From: Lepidodermella squamata
Lineage: Eukaryota > Gastrotricha
Reading direction: 5' to 3'
Assembly (NCBI GenBank): GCA_047495785.1
Contig: JBLDXI010000033.1
Location: 434,001 to 498,000 of the forward strand
Length of the DNA stretch: 64,000 nucleotides
Below, piece by piece: positions 33,224 through 43,605 of this stretch (positions are counted from its first letter, which is position 1; every line of letters begins with the position of its first letter). The notes below the pieces were generated by a model. That model saw nothing but the letters and a program-made list of their open reading frames with translations. It searched no databases and was not told the DNA's origin. The position numbers and the translations under genes are program-made.

Positions 33224-34360
33224 ATGCGGCTCCACGCAATTCTTTTAGCACTGATCTCACCCGTTTTAGGTGGAGCCACTGATAGGGCGGATGAGTTGCT
33301 TTCAATTTGTCCGCAGGTCAGTCAGGAATCGTATGCTCCTAACTGCCCTGAAGGTATAGTTTCATCCAACTCAAGTGGGCAGCAATGCTACAAGACTATC
33401 ATCAATTTGTATCTTAAACTGGACGAATTTTACGAAATCAAGGATAAGGAAGAAAGTCTTCATGTTTCCGGGTCAATTCTACTTGATTGGACTGTCAACT
33501 GCCAGGGCTATTCAAAAGCAGAGGGGACAACTTTCTACATAGATCCAAATGTATTCTGGCAACCTGAAATATTCCACTCAAATGCGAAAGAGCTTTTCGG
33601 AATGACAGGCGATTCGTTCGCGCGAAGATTCTGGGTCGAAGTGCAGAATGGCAGCCGCCTACATTTTTTCTATCAGATCTTCGGTGTGTTCGAGTCATCT
33701 TGCGCGCTAGATCTTACCTATTACCCATTTGACAAACAAGAATGTGGCTTGATTTTCTCGATCGAAAGTAATGATCTTTCAACTGGCTTCGGAACTGTCA
33801 ATTATAAGGTTCGCGATGGGTTCATAAGCATGGGCGATGGTTGGGATTTCAAGGAGGCAAAAGTTGGCATTTTGGACGAGGATGACGATCAGCGGAGCTA
33901 CGCGATATACTCATATAAATTCCGAAGAAGCCCAGAGTTTTTCATATCAAATTTAATGGCTCCTTCTTTTCTTCTGTCCCTCCTTCTTCTAGCCATGTTC
34001 TGCGTCCCCCCGGAGGAAAGTGCTGATCGCGGTATTTACTGTGTTTCAGTTCTAATTGCCTTAACCTTGGTGCAAGGTTTGATTCTGGACGACATTCCCG
34101 ATAAGCCGAAGAGAATATTCATGGCTAACTACACCGATGCGTGTGCTCTGTGGGGATGGCTAATCTGCTTTCATTGCATGATAATCGTTCTCGTCTCACG
34201 GCTATTGGGCGAGAAAAAAGAGAAGAAAATAAGCATATGTAAATTTTCGTTCACTTTGGTCGAATTCATTGATTTCATCGTCTTCAATATTATGCTGATC
34301 ATTTTCACTATTATCAACATTTATGCTATGGTTGTCTCACGTTATCCCTATGATTGGTAG
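33224..34360 (+). CDS. Cys-loop ligand-gated ion channel subunit (duplicate of 38885 gene)
   Basis: A single-exon subunit of 378 aa. The ATG at 33224 gives a clean signal peptide (MRLHAILLALISPVLGG). Its protein is nearly the same as that at 38885, and the similarity reaches into the upstream DNA. Cys-loop CALDLTYYPFDKQEC. The pore ADRGIYCVSVLIALTLVQ has Asp -1', Cys 4', Ser 6' and Ile at the 9' gate; M2-M3 linker IPDKPKR. M1 MAPSFLLSLLLLAMFCV has no MIPC cysteine. The M3-M4 linker is Lys/Glu-rich (GEKKEKKISICK). The C-terminus ends SRYPYDW, like SRLTYNW of the 31849 product. Confidence 0.95.
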   Translation: MRLHAILLALISPVLGGATDRADELLSICPQVSQESYAPNCPEGIVSSNSSGQQCYKTIINLYLKLDEFYEIKDKEESLHVSGSILLDWTVNCQGYSKAEGTTFYIDPNVFWQPEIFHSNAKELFGMTGDSFARRFWVEVQNGSRLHFFYQIFGVFESSCALDLTYYPFDKQECGLIFSIESNDLSTGFGTVNYKVRDGFISMGDGWDFKEAKVGILDEDDDQRSYAIYSYKFRRSPEFFISNLMAPSFLLSLLLLAMFCVPPEESADRGIYCVSVLIALTLVQGLILDDIPDKPKRIFMANYTDACALWGWLICFHCMIIVLVSRLLGEKKEKKISICKFSFTLVEFIDFIVFNIMLIIFTIINIYAMVVSRYPYDW

Positions 34361-34769
34361 CTCTCGGAGAAATGATGCTTTTAGTAAAGGGTCGATAATA
34401 TTATTCTCCACCTTAATTAGTAAAAATTTGATTAAGTATCTGATTACATATTCTGATTGAATGGCGTCGCATGATTCGTGCTGCTGAATGCTTTTGATAA
34501 GTTTCAGTTTAGTTATTGTTTCAAAAATATCCGGCCGTATAGTGCGTCACTATTCTCCTTTGGGGCACGAGGAACATTTCACATTCTCATAGTTGCTTCC
34601 ATGGTAGCTAAAAAAGAATTTCTCCTTTGAAGTATGCGTTTTTGTCGCCAAAGGACTCGCAATATGTGATTGTGAATAATTTATTATTGATAGTTTGCGT
34701 CACTTCTTTATGAAGTCTTGAAGCTGAAGAGTGAAAGTGAGTACTCAACGGGAAAATAAAGCCAGTGCT

Positions 34770-35175
34770 AACCCTTAATGTTTGCTTTCTTTATGGTCCT
34801 ACGATAGCAGACAGGGAGCTTGGCACTCCTAATTGCTCTCAAACAACCGTGTATATTCACTTCACCTCACACCAAATTAACCATTTGAAAACAAGGATGA
34901 AAACGATGAGGGTCACGCCATCAATTTCGGCCATGTCACTCTTGATATTAGGCATGACTTCGTCGGATTTAAAAGGATATCAGGGCTCTTGATGATGCAG
35001 CAGCCCTAATTCCTAATTGTTGGCGAAAATATTCCGAGAGCTATGATTTCAAACTAAGGATAAGATCCCGCATTTTTAGCCTGCAATCAGATGCTTCCTT
35101 CATGCGTCGTCTCAAGCTTTGAGATAGCTGCACTTTCAATACCAACTTCCCTACCAGACCGCCCACCGCTTTAGT
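34770..35175 (+). pseudogene. Decayed Cys-loop receptor relic
   Basis: Fragments of the family in order, with gaps and frame loss. At 34770-34960 there is an N-terminal piece with IADREL, TPNC and CSQTTV followed by a distorted LHVTGS-like segment. At about 35045-35090 there is YDFKLRIRS, resembling the YKFKFRRxPS strand before M1. At 35091-35175 comes MLPSCVVSSFEIAALSIP and the pore entry LPDRPP, then a stop. The Cys-loop region and everything after the start of M2 are missing. Closest by eye to the 36493/40800 type (MLPSC, LPDRP). This explains part of the large gap at 34.4-36.5 kb. Confidence 0.75.
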
Positions 35176-36492
35176 TATTCACATTTTCCTAAAATCATTA
35201 ATTTATAAAACTAAAAAATATATTTATGTTTTAGGTAGATTTGGCTAGAGGATGAGGCAGGATGATAAAAGACTGCAATCAGACTGACCTGAAGAAGATA
35301 AATAAAATCAAAATCCGATTACATCGGTCTTCTTGAATTCTTAGTTACAGCTCCCAGAAGAGTCTAAAAATACTCCAGAACACTAAATACTCAGGTGCAG
35401 GTACTGAGCAGGTACTGAGGAAGATGGAAATTTTCTGTGTCGCACTATAAATGCGCTATAATGCTGGTACAAATCTTATTTACGTACGATCACATCCCTC
35501 ATACGATCATAATTACTTGATATAATTAGAAGTTTTAAATGAATCAAAACCGCTTGTAATTAATCGTTATTGTTTGCCAAACAATTTCACTGTTATAAAT
35601 AGCTTTGGATTTAGAAATAAATCCAACTCGTATCGTCATAAATCTGGGACTTGTACTCTGCTTACCTACAGAATCCCAGAATGAGCAATTTTATTCGCCT
35701 ATTTATGCCGAGGTTTCAAGGTGTAATATCGCAAGGCAACTTGCATAAATGAGCAATTTGGGTATGCGCATGAGTGTCAGTACGCACATCAAAATCTAAC
35801 TCGCTAAAATTGCGTTCTCAAATTCTATCTGGAACTCTGTGGGCGGGCGGTCATATTCAGCTGCTGATGTACAAGGCACGACTTGATTTGCGTGACCTCC
35901 TGAAAAAAACAGCACAACTCATGTAACCACAGGCGATGCTCGTTTCGCTACGTAATTACACATAAGACAAACGTTAATATTGCCCCAGGAGACGCCTATA
36001 ATCCCAATATGCATGTCTAAGTTGTTTGCTGCAAATAATAATGCGACTCAAAAAATAGGAAATTTTATCCGAGGAGATGCCCCGGCGGAATAGATTTTAG
36101 AGGACTTCTTGACCACTTTAGGAACCTATCGAACGCCAATTCCAATACTTTTCGTACTTTAGTCTGCAATGTTAAATGCATTGTTTACAGCTAGTTTGAG
36201 CCTTAGTTGTCAAGCGTTGTTGTTCTGCCCTTTCGTAGGTCAGATTTCACTACAGTGTTTTCCTTCTTTCGTACTTGTCGGTTTAACGTAATGATGGGGA
36301 ACTGTTAAAGGTTAGAGTATTCGGTTCAAATGATGAAGCGTAATGCGACAAAAAGATTCGATAAGTCGCGTAAGGTGGGACTAGCTGCACGACTTCCTCC
36401 ACTAAAACAACCTCCTCTGGGGCCTTATATTATTGTGAATTTTCGCGCCTTCCATAGGATATTGAGAAACCTTAGCGATATTTGCCTATTCA
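35176..36492. other. Intergenic, no gene seen
   Basis: AT-rich DNA of 1.3 kb. No coding signal, repeat or RNA gene recognised. Confidence 0.5.
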
Positions 36493-37626
36493 ATGAATTA
36501 TTGGCTCGGCGCTTTAGTTCAGTCAATGCTCTTGTGTCACCACGCGTTTGCTGATCAGAAGACAGACGAGCTTTTACTAAAATGCCCACAGCTTGGGAAA
36601 GAGTCTTACACCCCTCACTGCCCTGACGGAGTAAGCTCACAAATTTACAGCGAGTCAATATGCAGCCAAACAGTGGTTCACTTGCGACTGAGCCTGGACG
36701 AATTTTACAACTTGGATGACCGTGAAGAAACACTTCACGTTACAGGCTCGCTGAGTTACAGCTGGGCATACACGTGTCGCGATTACTACCGCGAGGATGA
36801 CTTGGTTTTCTACCCGGATGTTAGCAGAATTTGGAGGCCATATTTCTATCATGCAAACGCGGCTAGAAACTTCGGACTGACCGGTGATGATTTCACGCAT
36901 AGATTAGTTGCAGAGGTGAAAAATCACAGCAGTTTATCATTCAAATATCAGAGTTATGGAATTTTCGAATCAACTTGCGGGCTCGATCTCACGGACTATC
37001 CATTCGATACCCAGCAGTGCGGCATTGTTTTTTCGATAGAAAGCTCAGATTTTTCAACGGCTGTTGGAGGTATTTCTCTAGAAGTTGCGGATGATTTTCT
37101 TAGTAAAGGCGACGGTTGGACCCTTGTAAATTGGACTCAACACGTAATGGACGAGCAGAACAATGACGCATCGTTTGTAGAGTTTCTATTCACCTTCAAA
37201 CGTATACCGTCTTACTACGTTTACAACCAAATGCTGCCGTCTTGCGTTCTTTCGAGCCTACAGATTTTCGCGTTCTTCATGCCGCCACACCTGCCGGATA
37301 GACCTGCTTTTTGTTTGACAATTCTTCTGGCACTTACTTTCGTTCAAGGAACTATTCTCGCTGATATTCCTGCGAAGCCTCGGAGGATATTCGTGATGAA
37401 TTATACAGATCTCACTGCCTTGTATTGCTGGTTTTGCACGATTCTGTCACTTATAGCGTGTGGTTACACTAGAGCGTGGTCACAGTATTTTCAAAAGGAT
37501 AAAATTACCCTTTGCATGATGTTCAAGGTCACGAGGGCAAGAATTTTTGATTGGGTTTCATCTTTCATCGTGATAATTTTGTTTTTAGCTTTGAACGCAT
37601 ACGCACTGTATGCTTCAAAATCATGA
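36493..37626 (+). CDS. Cys-loop ligand-gated ion channel subunit
   Basis: A single-exon subunit of 377 aa. Signal peptide MNYWLGALVQSMLLCHHAFA. N-terminal module LLLKCPQLGKESYTPHC; third cysteine in ICSQTVV. Cys-loop CGLDLTDYPFDTQQC. M1 MLPSCVLSSLQIFAFFM; pore PDRPAFCLTILLALTFVQ with Asp -1' and Leu 9'; M2-M3 linker IPAKPRR; M3 NYTDLTALYCWFC. It is most like the product at 40800 (same FPPH/FPPY-LPDRP entry and RIFVxNYTD) and, less closely, that at 42078. The M3-M4 linker is about 25 residues ending VTRAR. Confidence 0.95.
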   Translation: MNYWLGALVQSMLLCHHAFADQKTDELLLKCPQLGKESYTPHCPDGVSSQIYSESICSQTVVHLRLSLDEFYNLDDREETLHVTGSLSYSWAYTCRDYYREDDLVFYPDVSRIWRPYFYHANAARNFGLTGDDFTHRLVAEVKNHSSLSFKYQSYGIFESTCGLDLTDYPFDTQQCGIVFSIESSDFSTAVGGISLEVADDFLSKGDGWTLVNWTQHVMDEQNNDASFVEFLFTFKRIPSYYVYNQMLPSCVLSSLQIFAFFMPPHLPDRPAFCLTILLALTFVQGTILADIPAKPRRIFVMNYTDLTALYCWFCTILSLIACGYTRAWSQYFQKDKITLCMMFKVTRARIFDWVSSFIVIILFLALNAYALYASKS

Positions 37627-37919
37627 CAATTTGCTGAAGAAGAATGATTTTAAATACAAAGAATAGCCTGAGGATCTTGAGGTTTTTTTAAGACTTAGAT
37701 CATTCGGCAATGTAACTGCAATGAGATCCTTTATCTACCTTCAAATGAATTCTCTTCATGTTCATGTGGTAAGGTCATCCTGGATTACCTAGAATTATCC
37801 ATTTGCAACTACATACATGGCTTCGTTTTTTTCGGTTGCTATTCTCAGAGTTTTTACACTATAAGAGCGAAGTTTAATTGTTCAGCTTATTTGGCAAAGA
37901 TTGCTATGACTCCTAAAGG

Positions 37920-38334
37920 CAATGCGTTGTTGAGGCCTTCCAAGTCATCTTGGAACCAATCCCGGAATGCCGCCCGAACGACAAGGTCGGCCTTTTCGGC
38001 ACTGGACACTTGTGGGGTAATTTTGGACACGACATTAGCATATTCATAATTGTCGGCATCTGTGCAGAACTTGAAACCTTTCCGAAAAATGCTCCCGGTC
38101 GAAATGCGATTTTAACATCGACCATTTTATGCGATGGACATATAGGAAATTGTATTTGAAGCGTTGTAACGTATAGCGGATAGTATTCGGCTGAATAGCT
38201 ATGGAGGCGCAGAAGTCTCCAAGCAATTGGCGATGATTCTCGACCATGGTGGATTTTCCGCTGAATCGAACTTGATCCGACGGCCAAAATTGCTTGGCCT
38301 GCTTGTTCCTGTGTCTTAGCTCCAAATCCTTCAA
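37920..38334 (-). pseudogene. Coding-like remnant, possibly a mariner-type transposase piece
   Basis: On the minus strand, a frame from 38334 reads GDFCASIAIQPNTIRYTLQR, then KWSMLKSHFDREHFSERFQ, which resembles the helix-turn-helix and linker of Tc1/mariner transposases. It stops at 38044. A second frame from about 38075 carries on in coding-like style (YEYANVVSKITPQVSSAEKA, then FRDWFQDDLEGLNNALPLG) to about 37920. One frameshift joining them is my reading. The assignment is weak and a host-gene fragment is possible. Confidence 0.3.
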
Positions 38335-38714
38335 CCTTTTTCATTATCTCGTAATTACGGAATAATAAAATGTAGTGGGTCGCGGGGGTGTTGGCGCCTC
38401 AGTTTTTTCGTGACTTTTTCAAATAAATCGAAAATGGGGGTGAATGCTGCCAAAATTTCGAACCATGACCTGAGTTTAAATCAGCCTGGATATCGTCTTG
38501 ATATCCTAGATCCTGGATCAAACAGCCCGGGAATAGCAGAACACATTCCGTGCTGTTTTACGGTCTATTTTCACTATGATCCGGAAAATGCTTTTAACTA
38601 CGTCGCTTTTCAGTCATTTTGCCCTAGGGCTCATTGGCTCTAGAGTTATATGTGTCTGGCGTTTTTTGTCGGAGTTGGCCTATTCAATCTGCTACTACAA
38701 AGGTTTCTGTCTGA

Positions 38715-38737
38715 AATTTGAGCATTCCACTCAAATT
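38715..38737 (+). promoter_or_regulatory. Conserved upstream inverted repeat (copy 2)
   Basis: AATTTGAG at 38715-38722 and CTCAAATT at 38730-38737, again with the left arm ending 163 bp before the ATG (38885). Neighbouring blocks such as CTCTGCAAACA are also shared with the 33.1-kb region. Confidence 0.5.
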
Positions 38738-38884
38738 ACCGTGAACTTTATTTACACTGGCTAGCTGTCACTCTGCAAACAATACTTAAACCCTTGTTTT
38801 GATATCGCTTCTTGTTTGCACAGCCTAGTTATTTCAAGGCGGTTAAGTTGAATTAATTTGATTCACTTCCATCATAGATTGAAA

Positions 38885-40021
38885 ATGCTGCGTTATGTTA
38901 CACTCTTTGCTTTAGTTTCCCTTGTTTCGGGTGGAGCAACCGATAGGGCAAATGAGATGCTTTCAATATGCCCTCAGGTCAGCCAAGAATCGTATGCTCC
39001 AAACTGCCCAGAGGGCATTGTGCCAACTAACGCGACTGGACCCCAATGTTTTCAAACTATCATCAATCTGTTTTTGAAACTTGACGAATTTTATGAAATC
39101 AAGGATAAGGAGGAGTCGCTTCATGTCTCTGGATCGATACTGCTAGATTGGACAGTAAACTGCCCAGGATACTCAAAGGCCGAAGGAGCAACATTCTACA
39201 TTGACCCTGATGTCTTTTGGCAGCCGGAAATATTTCATGCCAATGCAATGGAACTTTTCGGAATGACGGGCGATTCTTTCGCTAGGAGGTTTTGGGTCGA
39301 GGTTAAAAATGGTAGTCGACTCCATTTTTACTATCAAATATTCGGCGTTTTCGAGTCATCGTGCGCGCTTGATCTTACATACTACCCTTTCGATAAACAG
39401 GAATGTGGCTTGATTTTCTCGATCGAAAGCAATGATCTATCTACTGGCTTCGGATCAATCAAGTACCGCGTCCGTGACGGATTCATAAGCATGGGCGATG
39501 GCTGGGATTTCAAAGAGGCCAAAGTTGGGATAATGGACGAGGATGATGACCAGCGGAGTTTTGCGATATATTCGTACAAATTTCGCAGAAGTCCCGACTT
39601 CTATGTCTCGAGTTTAATGGCTCCATCGTTCCTTTTATCACTCCTACTATTGGCAATGTTCTGCATACCTCCGGAAGAAAGCGCTGACCGGGGAATTTTC
39701 TGCGTTTCAGTTCTAATTGCTATAACCTTAGTACAAGGGTTGATACTCGATGACATCCCGGATAAGCCGAAACGAATATTCATGGCCAACTATACGGATG
39801 CATGCGCTCTATGGGGATGGCTGATCTGCATTCACTGCTTAATCATCGTGCTCGTCTCTCGAATTCTGGGCAAGGGAAAGGAGCGAAAAATGACAATGGG
39901 GAAACTTTCGTTCACAGTGGTCGAATTCATTGATTTCATTGTCTTTATTGTTATGTTGATCATCTTCACTATTATCAATATTTATGCTATGGTTATTTCG
40001 CGTTACACGTACGACTGGTAG
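38885..40021 (+). CDS. Cys-loop ligand-gated ion channel subunit (duplicate of 33224 gene)
   Basis: A single-exon subunit of 378 aa, the same length as its duplicate at 33224. The ATG at 38885 is chosen for its signal peptide (MLRYVTLFALVSLVSGG). Cys-loop CALDLTYYPFDKQEC is identical to the duplicate's. The pore is ADRGIFCVSVLIAITLVQ, with Ile at both 9' and 11'. M2-M3 linker IPDKPKR. The M3-M4 linker is basic (GKGKERKMTMGK) and the protein ends SRYTYDW. Many silent differences but few replacements from the 33224 product suggest constraint since duplication; I did not count them. A perfect hairpin lies 29 bp after the stop. Confidence 0.95.
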   Translation: MLRYVTLFALVSLVSGGATDRANEMLSICPQVSQESYAPNCPEGIVPTNATGPQCFQTIINLFLKLDEFYEIKDKEESLHVSGSILLDWTVNCPGYSKAEGATFYIDPDVFWQPEIFHANAMELFGMTGDSFARRFWVEVKNGSRLHFYYQIFGVFESSCALDLTYYPFDKQECGLIFSIESNDLSTGFGSIKYRVRDGFISMGDGWDFKEAKVGIMDEDDDQRSFAIYSYKFRRSPDFYVSSLMAPSFLLSLLLLAMFCIPPEESADRGIFCVSVLIAITLVQGLILDDIPDKPKRIFMANYTDACALWGWLICIHCLIIVLVSRILGKGKERKMTMGKLSFTVVEFIDFIVFIVMLIIFTIINIYAMVISRYTYDW

Positions 40022-40799
40022 ATGATGATTCAGAGGGAAACTTGTCACGCATAGACAATGATGTAACATCATTGTCTATGTTGTCACGGTTTCTTAGTGC
40101 TGGTTGAGGTATACTAACTCGCCAATCGCCAATTCAGTACTAATGCATATCTTCTTCAGTTTTGAATCTTAGTTACATTTTCTGGGCATAGAAAGCTGTC
40201 TCTGTTCTCCAGAATTTAACTTTCACTCAATGCATTTTGAGCTCGATTGTTTCGATTTTTCAAATCCAAAATTTCCGATGGTTCGGCAATTTTCAAATTC
40301 CGCCTTTTTTCGATAAATTTCGAATTTATAATATCCAAAATAAATCTCGATACCGACGTGAAATAGAACATAAAGCGAAGCTATAACGGCGATCGTTAGT
40401 TGATGGGGAAGCGTTGGAATTCTCGCAGTGCCAAAATCCAAAATTATCTTGCTTCAACATTTGTACGATTTTGCACTCCTGAATTCACCTGTAACGAAGA
40501 AACAGTTTTCAGCCCCCGGGAGGAAGTGTTTCGAGTTTTCGCCGTGATCATATTTGCCTAACAGCCGCACGTCTCATTATTCTTATGGACAAAAATTGAT
40601 GGAAAAGCAAACAATGCATTACCAACCGATTATCGATACAAGTGGTGCGACATTCAATGCGTCTGAATTCCGTGATGTGATGATGAATGGAGCATTCATT
40701 AAATATTAATGTGTTATTTTATCACCCAATGCAGCTTTGATTGTATTACATCAGCCAATGCTTTTAAATTATTGGGTCAGACGTAGTTCTCGTTTCAAC
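40022..40799. other. Intergenic with hairpin
   Basis: Apart from the hairpin at 40050-40080, no gene or repeat is recognised. Confidence 0.5.
40050..40080. repeat. Perfect 14-bp inverted repeat (hairpin)
   Basis: CATAGACAATGATG, then TAA, then its exact reverse complement. It starts 29 bp after the stop codon of the 38885 gene, so it probably lies in its 3' UTR. TTGTCAC occurs just outside each arm in the same orientation. Not seen after the duplicate gene at 33224. Confidence 0.8.
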
Positions 40800-41945
40800 A
40801 TGCTATCGATTCAACCTTCTTCACTCAAAGTCGTCTACAGTTTAATTTTCTTACACTTCCTTGTAACAATCGAAGCTAGTGTAAGAACAGACGAGCTGGT
40901 AACAAAGTGCCCGCAAGTTGGCTCGGAGGCGTATACTCCAAATTGCCGAGATGGAAAATCAGAATCTTCCTCATGCTCGCAAACGATAATAGACCTCACT
41001 TTCAAGTTAGAAGAATTCTACGAGTTGGACGACAAAGAAGAGACCCTGCACGTCTCGGGCTCTCTCAGCTTGAAATGGTCATGCTCATGTCCCGATTACT
41101 ACCAAGCAAGTGGTCTGATTTTCTACCCCGATTTCGCCGCTGTTTGGAAGCCTTATTTCTACCACTCGAATGCTGTAAGAAATTTCGGCATGACGGGTGA
41201 TGATTTCACATCTCGTTTCTGGGTAACCGTTACAAATCACACCGGCGTTCAATTTAACCTTCAGACTTTCGGCATTTTCGATTCAACGTGCAACCTCGAC
41301 TTGTCCTACTATCCATTCGATAGTCAGCAATGCAGCATCATTTTTTCCATCGAGAGCTCAGACGCTTCTACAGGCCTCGGAAAGGTTGATCTGGAAATGT
41401 CTAAAAAGTTCCTCGGTCAAGGCGACGGTTGGTCTCTTATCGGCCTCAAGTTCGGAGAAATTGAGGATTCCGACACTGAAGCTTCGGTTGCGGAATACAA
41501 ATTCAACTTCAAGAGAATTCCGTCGTTCTATATCTACAACCAGATGCTACCATCTTGTATTTTAGCTAGTCTGGAGATCTTCGCGTTTCTCATGCCGCCT
41601 TACTTGCCTGATAGACCAATGTTCTCCGTGACGATCTTACTTGCGCTGACGTTTGTACAAGGAAGCATTTTGACCGATGTCCCAGCTAAACCAAGACGAA
41701 TTTTTGTCCTAAATTACACAGATTTTACCGCGCTGCTTTCCTGGGCCTGTACAATATTCATGTTAGCAAGCTGTTGCTACTCAAGGTCATGGCCCAAGTA
41801 CTTCCGGCAAGATGAAATCAATCATGGTCGCGTGAAAATAAGTCGCGCTCGGCTTGTTGACTTTGTCGCTTTTTTGCTTGTGATTACGTTGTTCCTGGCA
41901 ATCAATTTTTACGCGATCGGCGTAGCAAAATCACAGGGATTCTAG
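40800..41945 (+). CDS. Cys-loop ligand-gated ion channel subunit
   Basis: A single-exon subunit of 381 aa. The ATG at 40800 is preferred (signal peptide VVYSLIFLHFLVTIEA); an in-frame ATG at 40758 would add 14 residues. N-terminal module LVTKCPQVGSEAYTPNC. An extra cysteine precedes the fourth module cysteine (KWSCSCPDY). Cys-loop CNLDLSYYPFDSQQC. Pore PDRPMFSVTILLALTFVQ with Asp -1' and Leu 9'; M2-M3 linker VPAKPRR; M3 NYTDFTALLSWAC. Sister of the 36493 gene by overall likeness. The next gene begins 132 bp downstream. Confidence 0.95.
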   Translation: MLSIQPSSLKVVYSLIFLHFLVTIEASVRTDELVTKCPQVGSEAYTPNCRDGKSESSSCSQTIIDLTFKLEEFYELDDKEETLHVSGSLSLKWSCSCPDYYQASGLIFYPDFAAVWKPYFYHSNAVRNFGMTGDDFTSRFWVTVTNHTGVQFNLQTFGIFDSTCNLDLSYYPFDSQQCSIIFSIESSDASTGLGKVDLEMSKKFLGQGDGWSLIGLKFGEIEDSDTEASVAEYKFNFKRIPSFYIYNQMLPSCILASLEIFAFLMPPYLPDRPMFSVTILLALTFVQGSILTDVPAKPRRIFVLNYTDFTALLSWACTIFMLASCCYSRSWPKYFRQDEINHGRVKISRARLVDFVAFLLVITLFLAINFYAIGVAKSQGF

Positions 41946-42077
41946 TAAATTCCCATACGCTTGTTACCGCGCGCCTGCGGGCTAAATTATTTACTGAGTC
42001 AATATGTGATGTGGTCTAAAAAATCGCTAGACAAAAAATACCAAAACGATAAAATTTGTTTCCAGGTTTAATAGGAT

Positions 42078-43202
42078 ATGGATAAATCAATTGTTCTGAA
42101 ACTAGCTCTTTTTTGTCTACAACTAGTTAAACTAGACGGAAGTCGAACCGAAGAGCTTCTAAATCTTTGCCCTGATCTCAGCCGGGAGTCCTACACACCC
42201 CATTGCCCTGATGGCATGGAAACCTCTAATCACCCCTGCACTCAAACTTTGGTTAATGTCCTACTCCGATTAGATCAGTTCGACCATCTCGATGATAGAG
42301 CCGAGTCGATTACATTCGCTGGACTTATCGAGATAGATTGGGACGTAAACTGCGCCGACTATTCTAAGGAAGAAGGGGTTATTTTTAACCCAGACCAGGA
42401 CAAGTTCTGGCAGCCCTATCTGTACCACACGAACGCAATGACTAATTTCGGAATGACCGGGGACGATTTCACCTCTCGCTTTTGGGTCAAAGTGAAGAAC
42501 CAAAGCACGCTAAATTTTCACTTTCTGCGATTCGGAGTCTTTGAATCAATCTGCCCATTGAATTTAGCTAACTATCCTTTCGATAATCAAGAGTGTGAAG
42601 TTGTGTTTTCTCTTGAGAGTCTCGACACTGCTACTGCATTTGGTCGGATCAATCGCCACGTCTCTAAGAGCTTCATCGGAGAAAGTGATGGCTGGTGGCT
42701 GTCTAATGCAAGCCATCAAATTGTCGATGATGCAGATGACGAGCGAAGTTTGGTGTCGTACAAGTTCCTTTTCAAAAGGAACCCGTCTTTCTTCGTTTAC
42801 AGTCAGATGTTGCCGTCACTCGTGCTGTCAAGTTTGGAACTTACCGCCTTTCTGTTGCCTCCAAGCAGCCCCGATAGGCCTATGTTTGCCCTTACCATAC
42901 TTTTGGCTCTAACCTTCGTACAGGGCTCTATTTTGAACGACATTCCAGAGAAACCAATCCGAATTTTCATTGTGAATTATACGGATTTTTCGGCTCTTTG
43001 GTCATGGGCCTGTACTATCTATGCGCTGTTCAGCAACTGGTGGACTATGACTTGGCGGACTTTTTTCAGAAGCAAACGAGTCAAAGTAGGATGCATGGAG
43101 ATAACTAAATGCCGTTTGGTTGACATGTTCGTTTTTATTTTGTTTTTACTCGCATTCATCCTTATCAATGTCTATGCACTCCAAACTTCAACAAATCAGT
43201 AA
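42078..43202 (+). CDS. Cys-loop ligand-gated ion channel subunit
   Basis: A single-exon subunit of 374 aa. Signal peptide MDKSIVLKLALFCLQLVKL. N-terminal module LLNLCPDLSRESYTPHC. Cys-loop CPLNLANYPFDNQEC, with Asn in place of the second Asp. M1 MLPSLVLSSLELTAFLL has Leu where relatives have Cys. Pore PDRPMFALTILLALTFVQ; M2-M3 linker IPEKPIR. M3 NYTDFSALWSWAC. A TTTCCAG acceptor-like site (42059-42065) lies 12 bp before the ATG and could be a spliced-leader or leader-intron acceptor, given only 132 bp to the upstream stop. AATAAA at 43298-43303. Confidence 0.95.
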   Translation: MDKSIVLKLALFCLQLVKLDGSRTEELLNLCPDLSRESYTPHCPDGMETSNHPCTQTLVNVLLRLDQFDHLDDRAESITFAGLIEIDWDVNCADYSKEEGVIFNPDQDKFWQPYLYHTNAMTNFGMTGDDFTSRFWVKVKNQSTLNFHFLRFGVFESICPLNLANYPFDNQECEVVFSLESLDTATAFGRINRHVSKSFIGESDGWWLSNASHQIVDDADDERSLVSYKFLFKRNPSFFVYSQMLPSLVLSSLELTAFLLPPSSPDRPMFALTILLALTFVQGSILNDIPEKPIRIFIVNYTDFSALWSWACTIYALFSNWWTMTWRTFFRSKRVKVGCMEITKCRLVDMFVFILFLLAFILINVYALQTSTNQ

Positions 43203-43605
43203 CCTGTTTGCCGCGTTTTCAACCCTGGTTGCTTTGGTATGAATTCGAAAATTAATTCCTGATCATTTTCCTCGGTGATATTCGGTGCAAATTTAAAAAT
43301 AAAATCATATGAATTTAACGATTGCGTCATATCATATACAATTTTCGAAGAGATGTATGGTGTATAGTTCTGCGATCACAGGGGGAAGTTTCGGAATCAG
43401 TCAAAAATCTGATTGAGACCAGCAATTTTGAGAGTAACTTGAAAGCCTAAATCAAATAAAATCCGGCCTGTAAATATAGATCATTCCCTGCTTAGCATTA
43501 AATTCCTCAGCATCCGATTCCGATTCCGAGTGCATGAGTAAATAGTAACTGTCATTTATGGACATTCTCCTGCCATCGTTGTTGTCGCAGAAATTAGATT
43601 GAAAA
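43203..43605. other. Intergenic, no gene seen
   Basis: Holds the AATAAA at 43298 of the upstream gene and an acceptor-like GTTGTCGCAG ending at 43590. Confidence 0.5.

Larger units (their letters stand above)
37627..38884. other. Intergenic with possible transposase remnant
   Basis: Holds the low-confidence coding-like remnant at 37920-38334 (minus) and the conserved inverted repeat at 38715-38737. Otherwise nothing. Confidence 0.45.
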
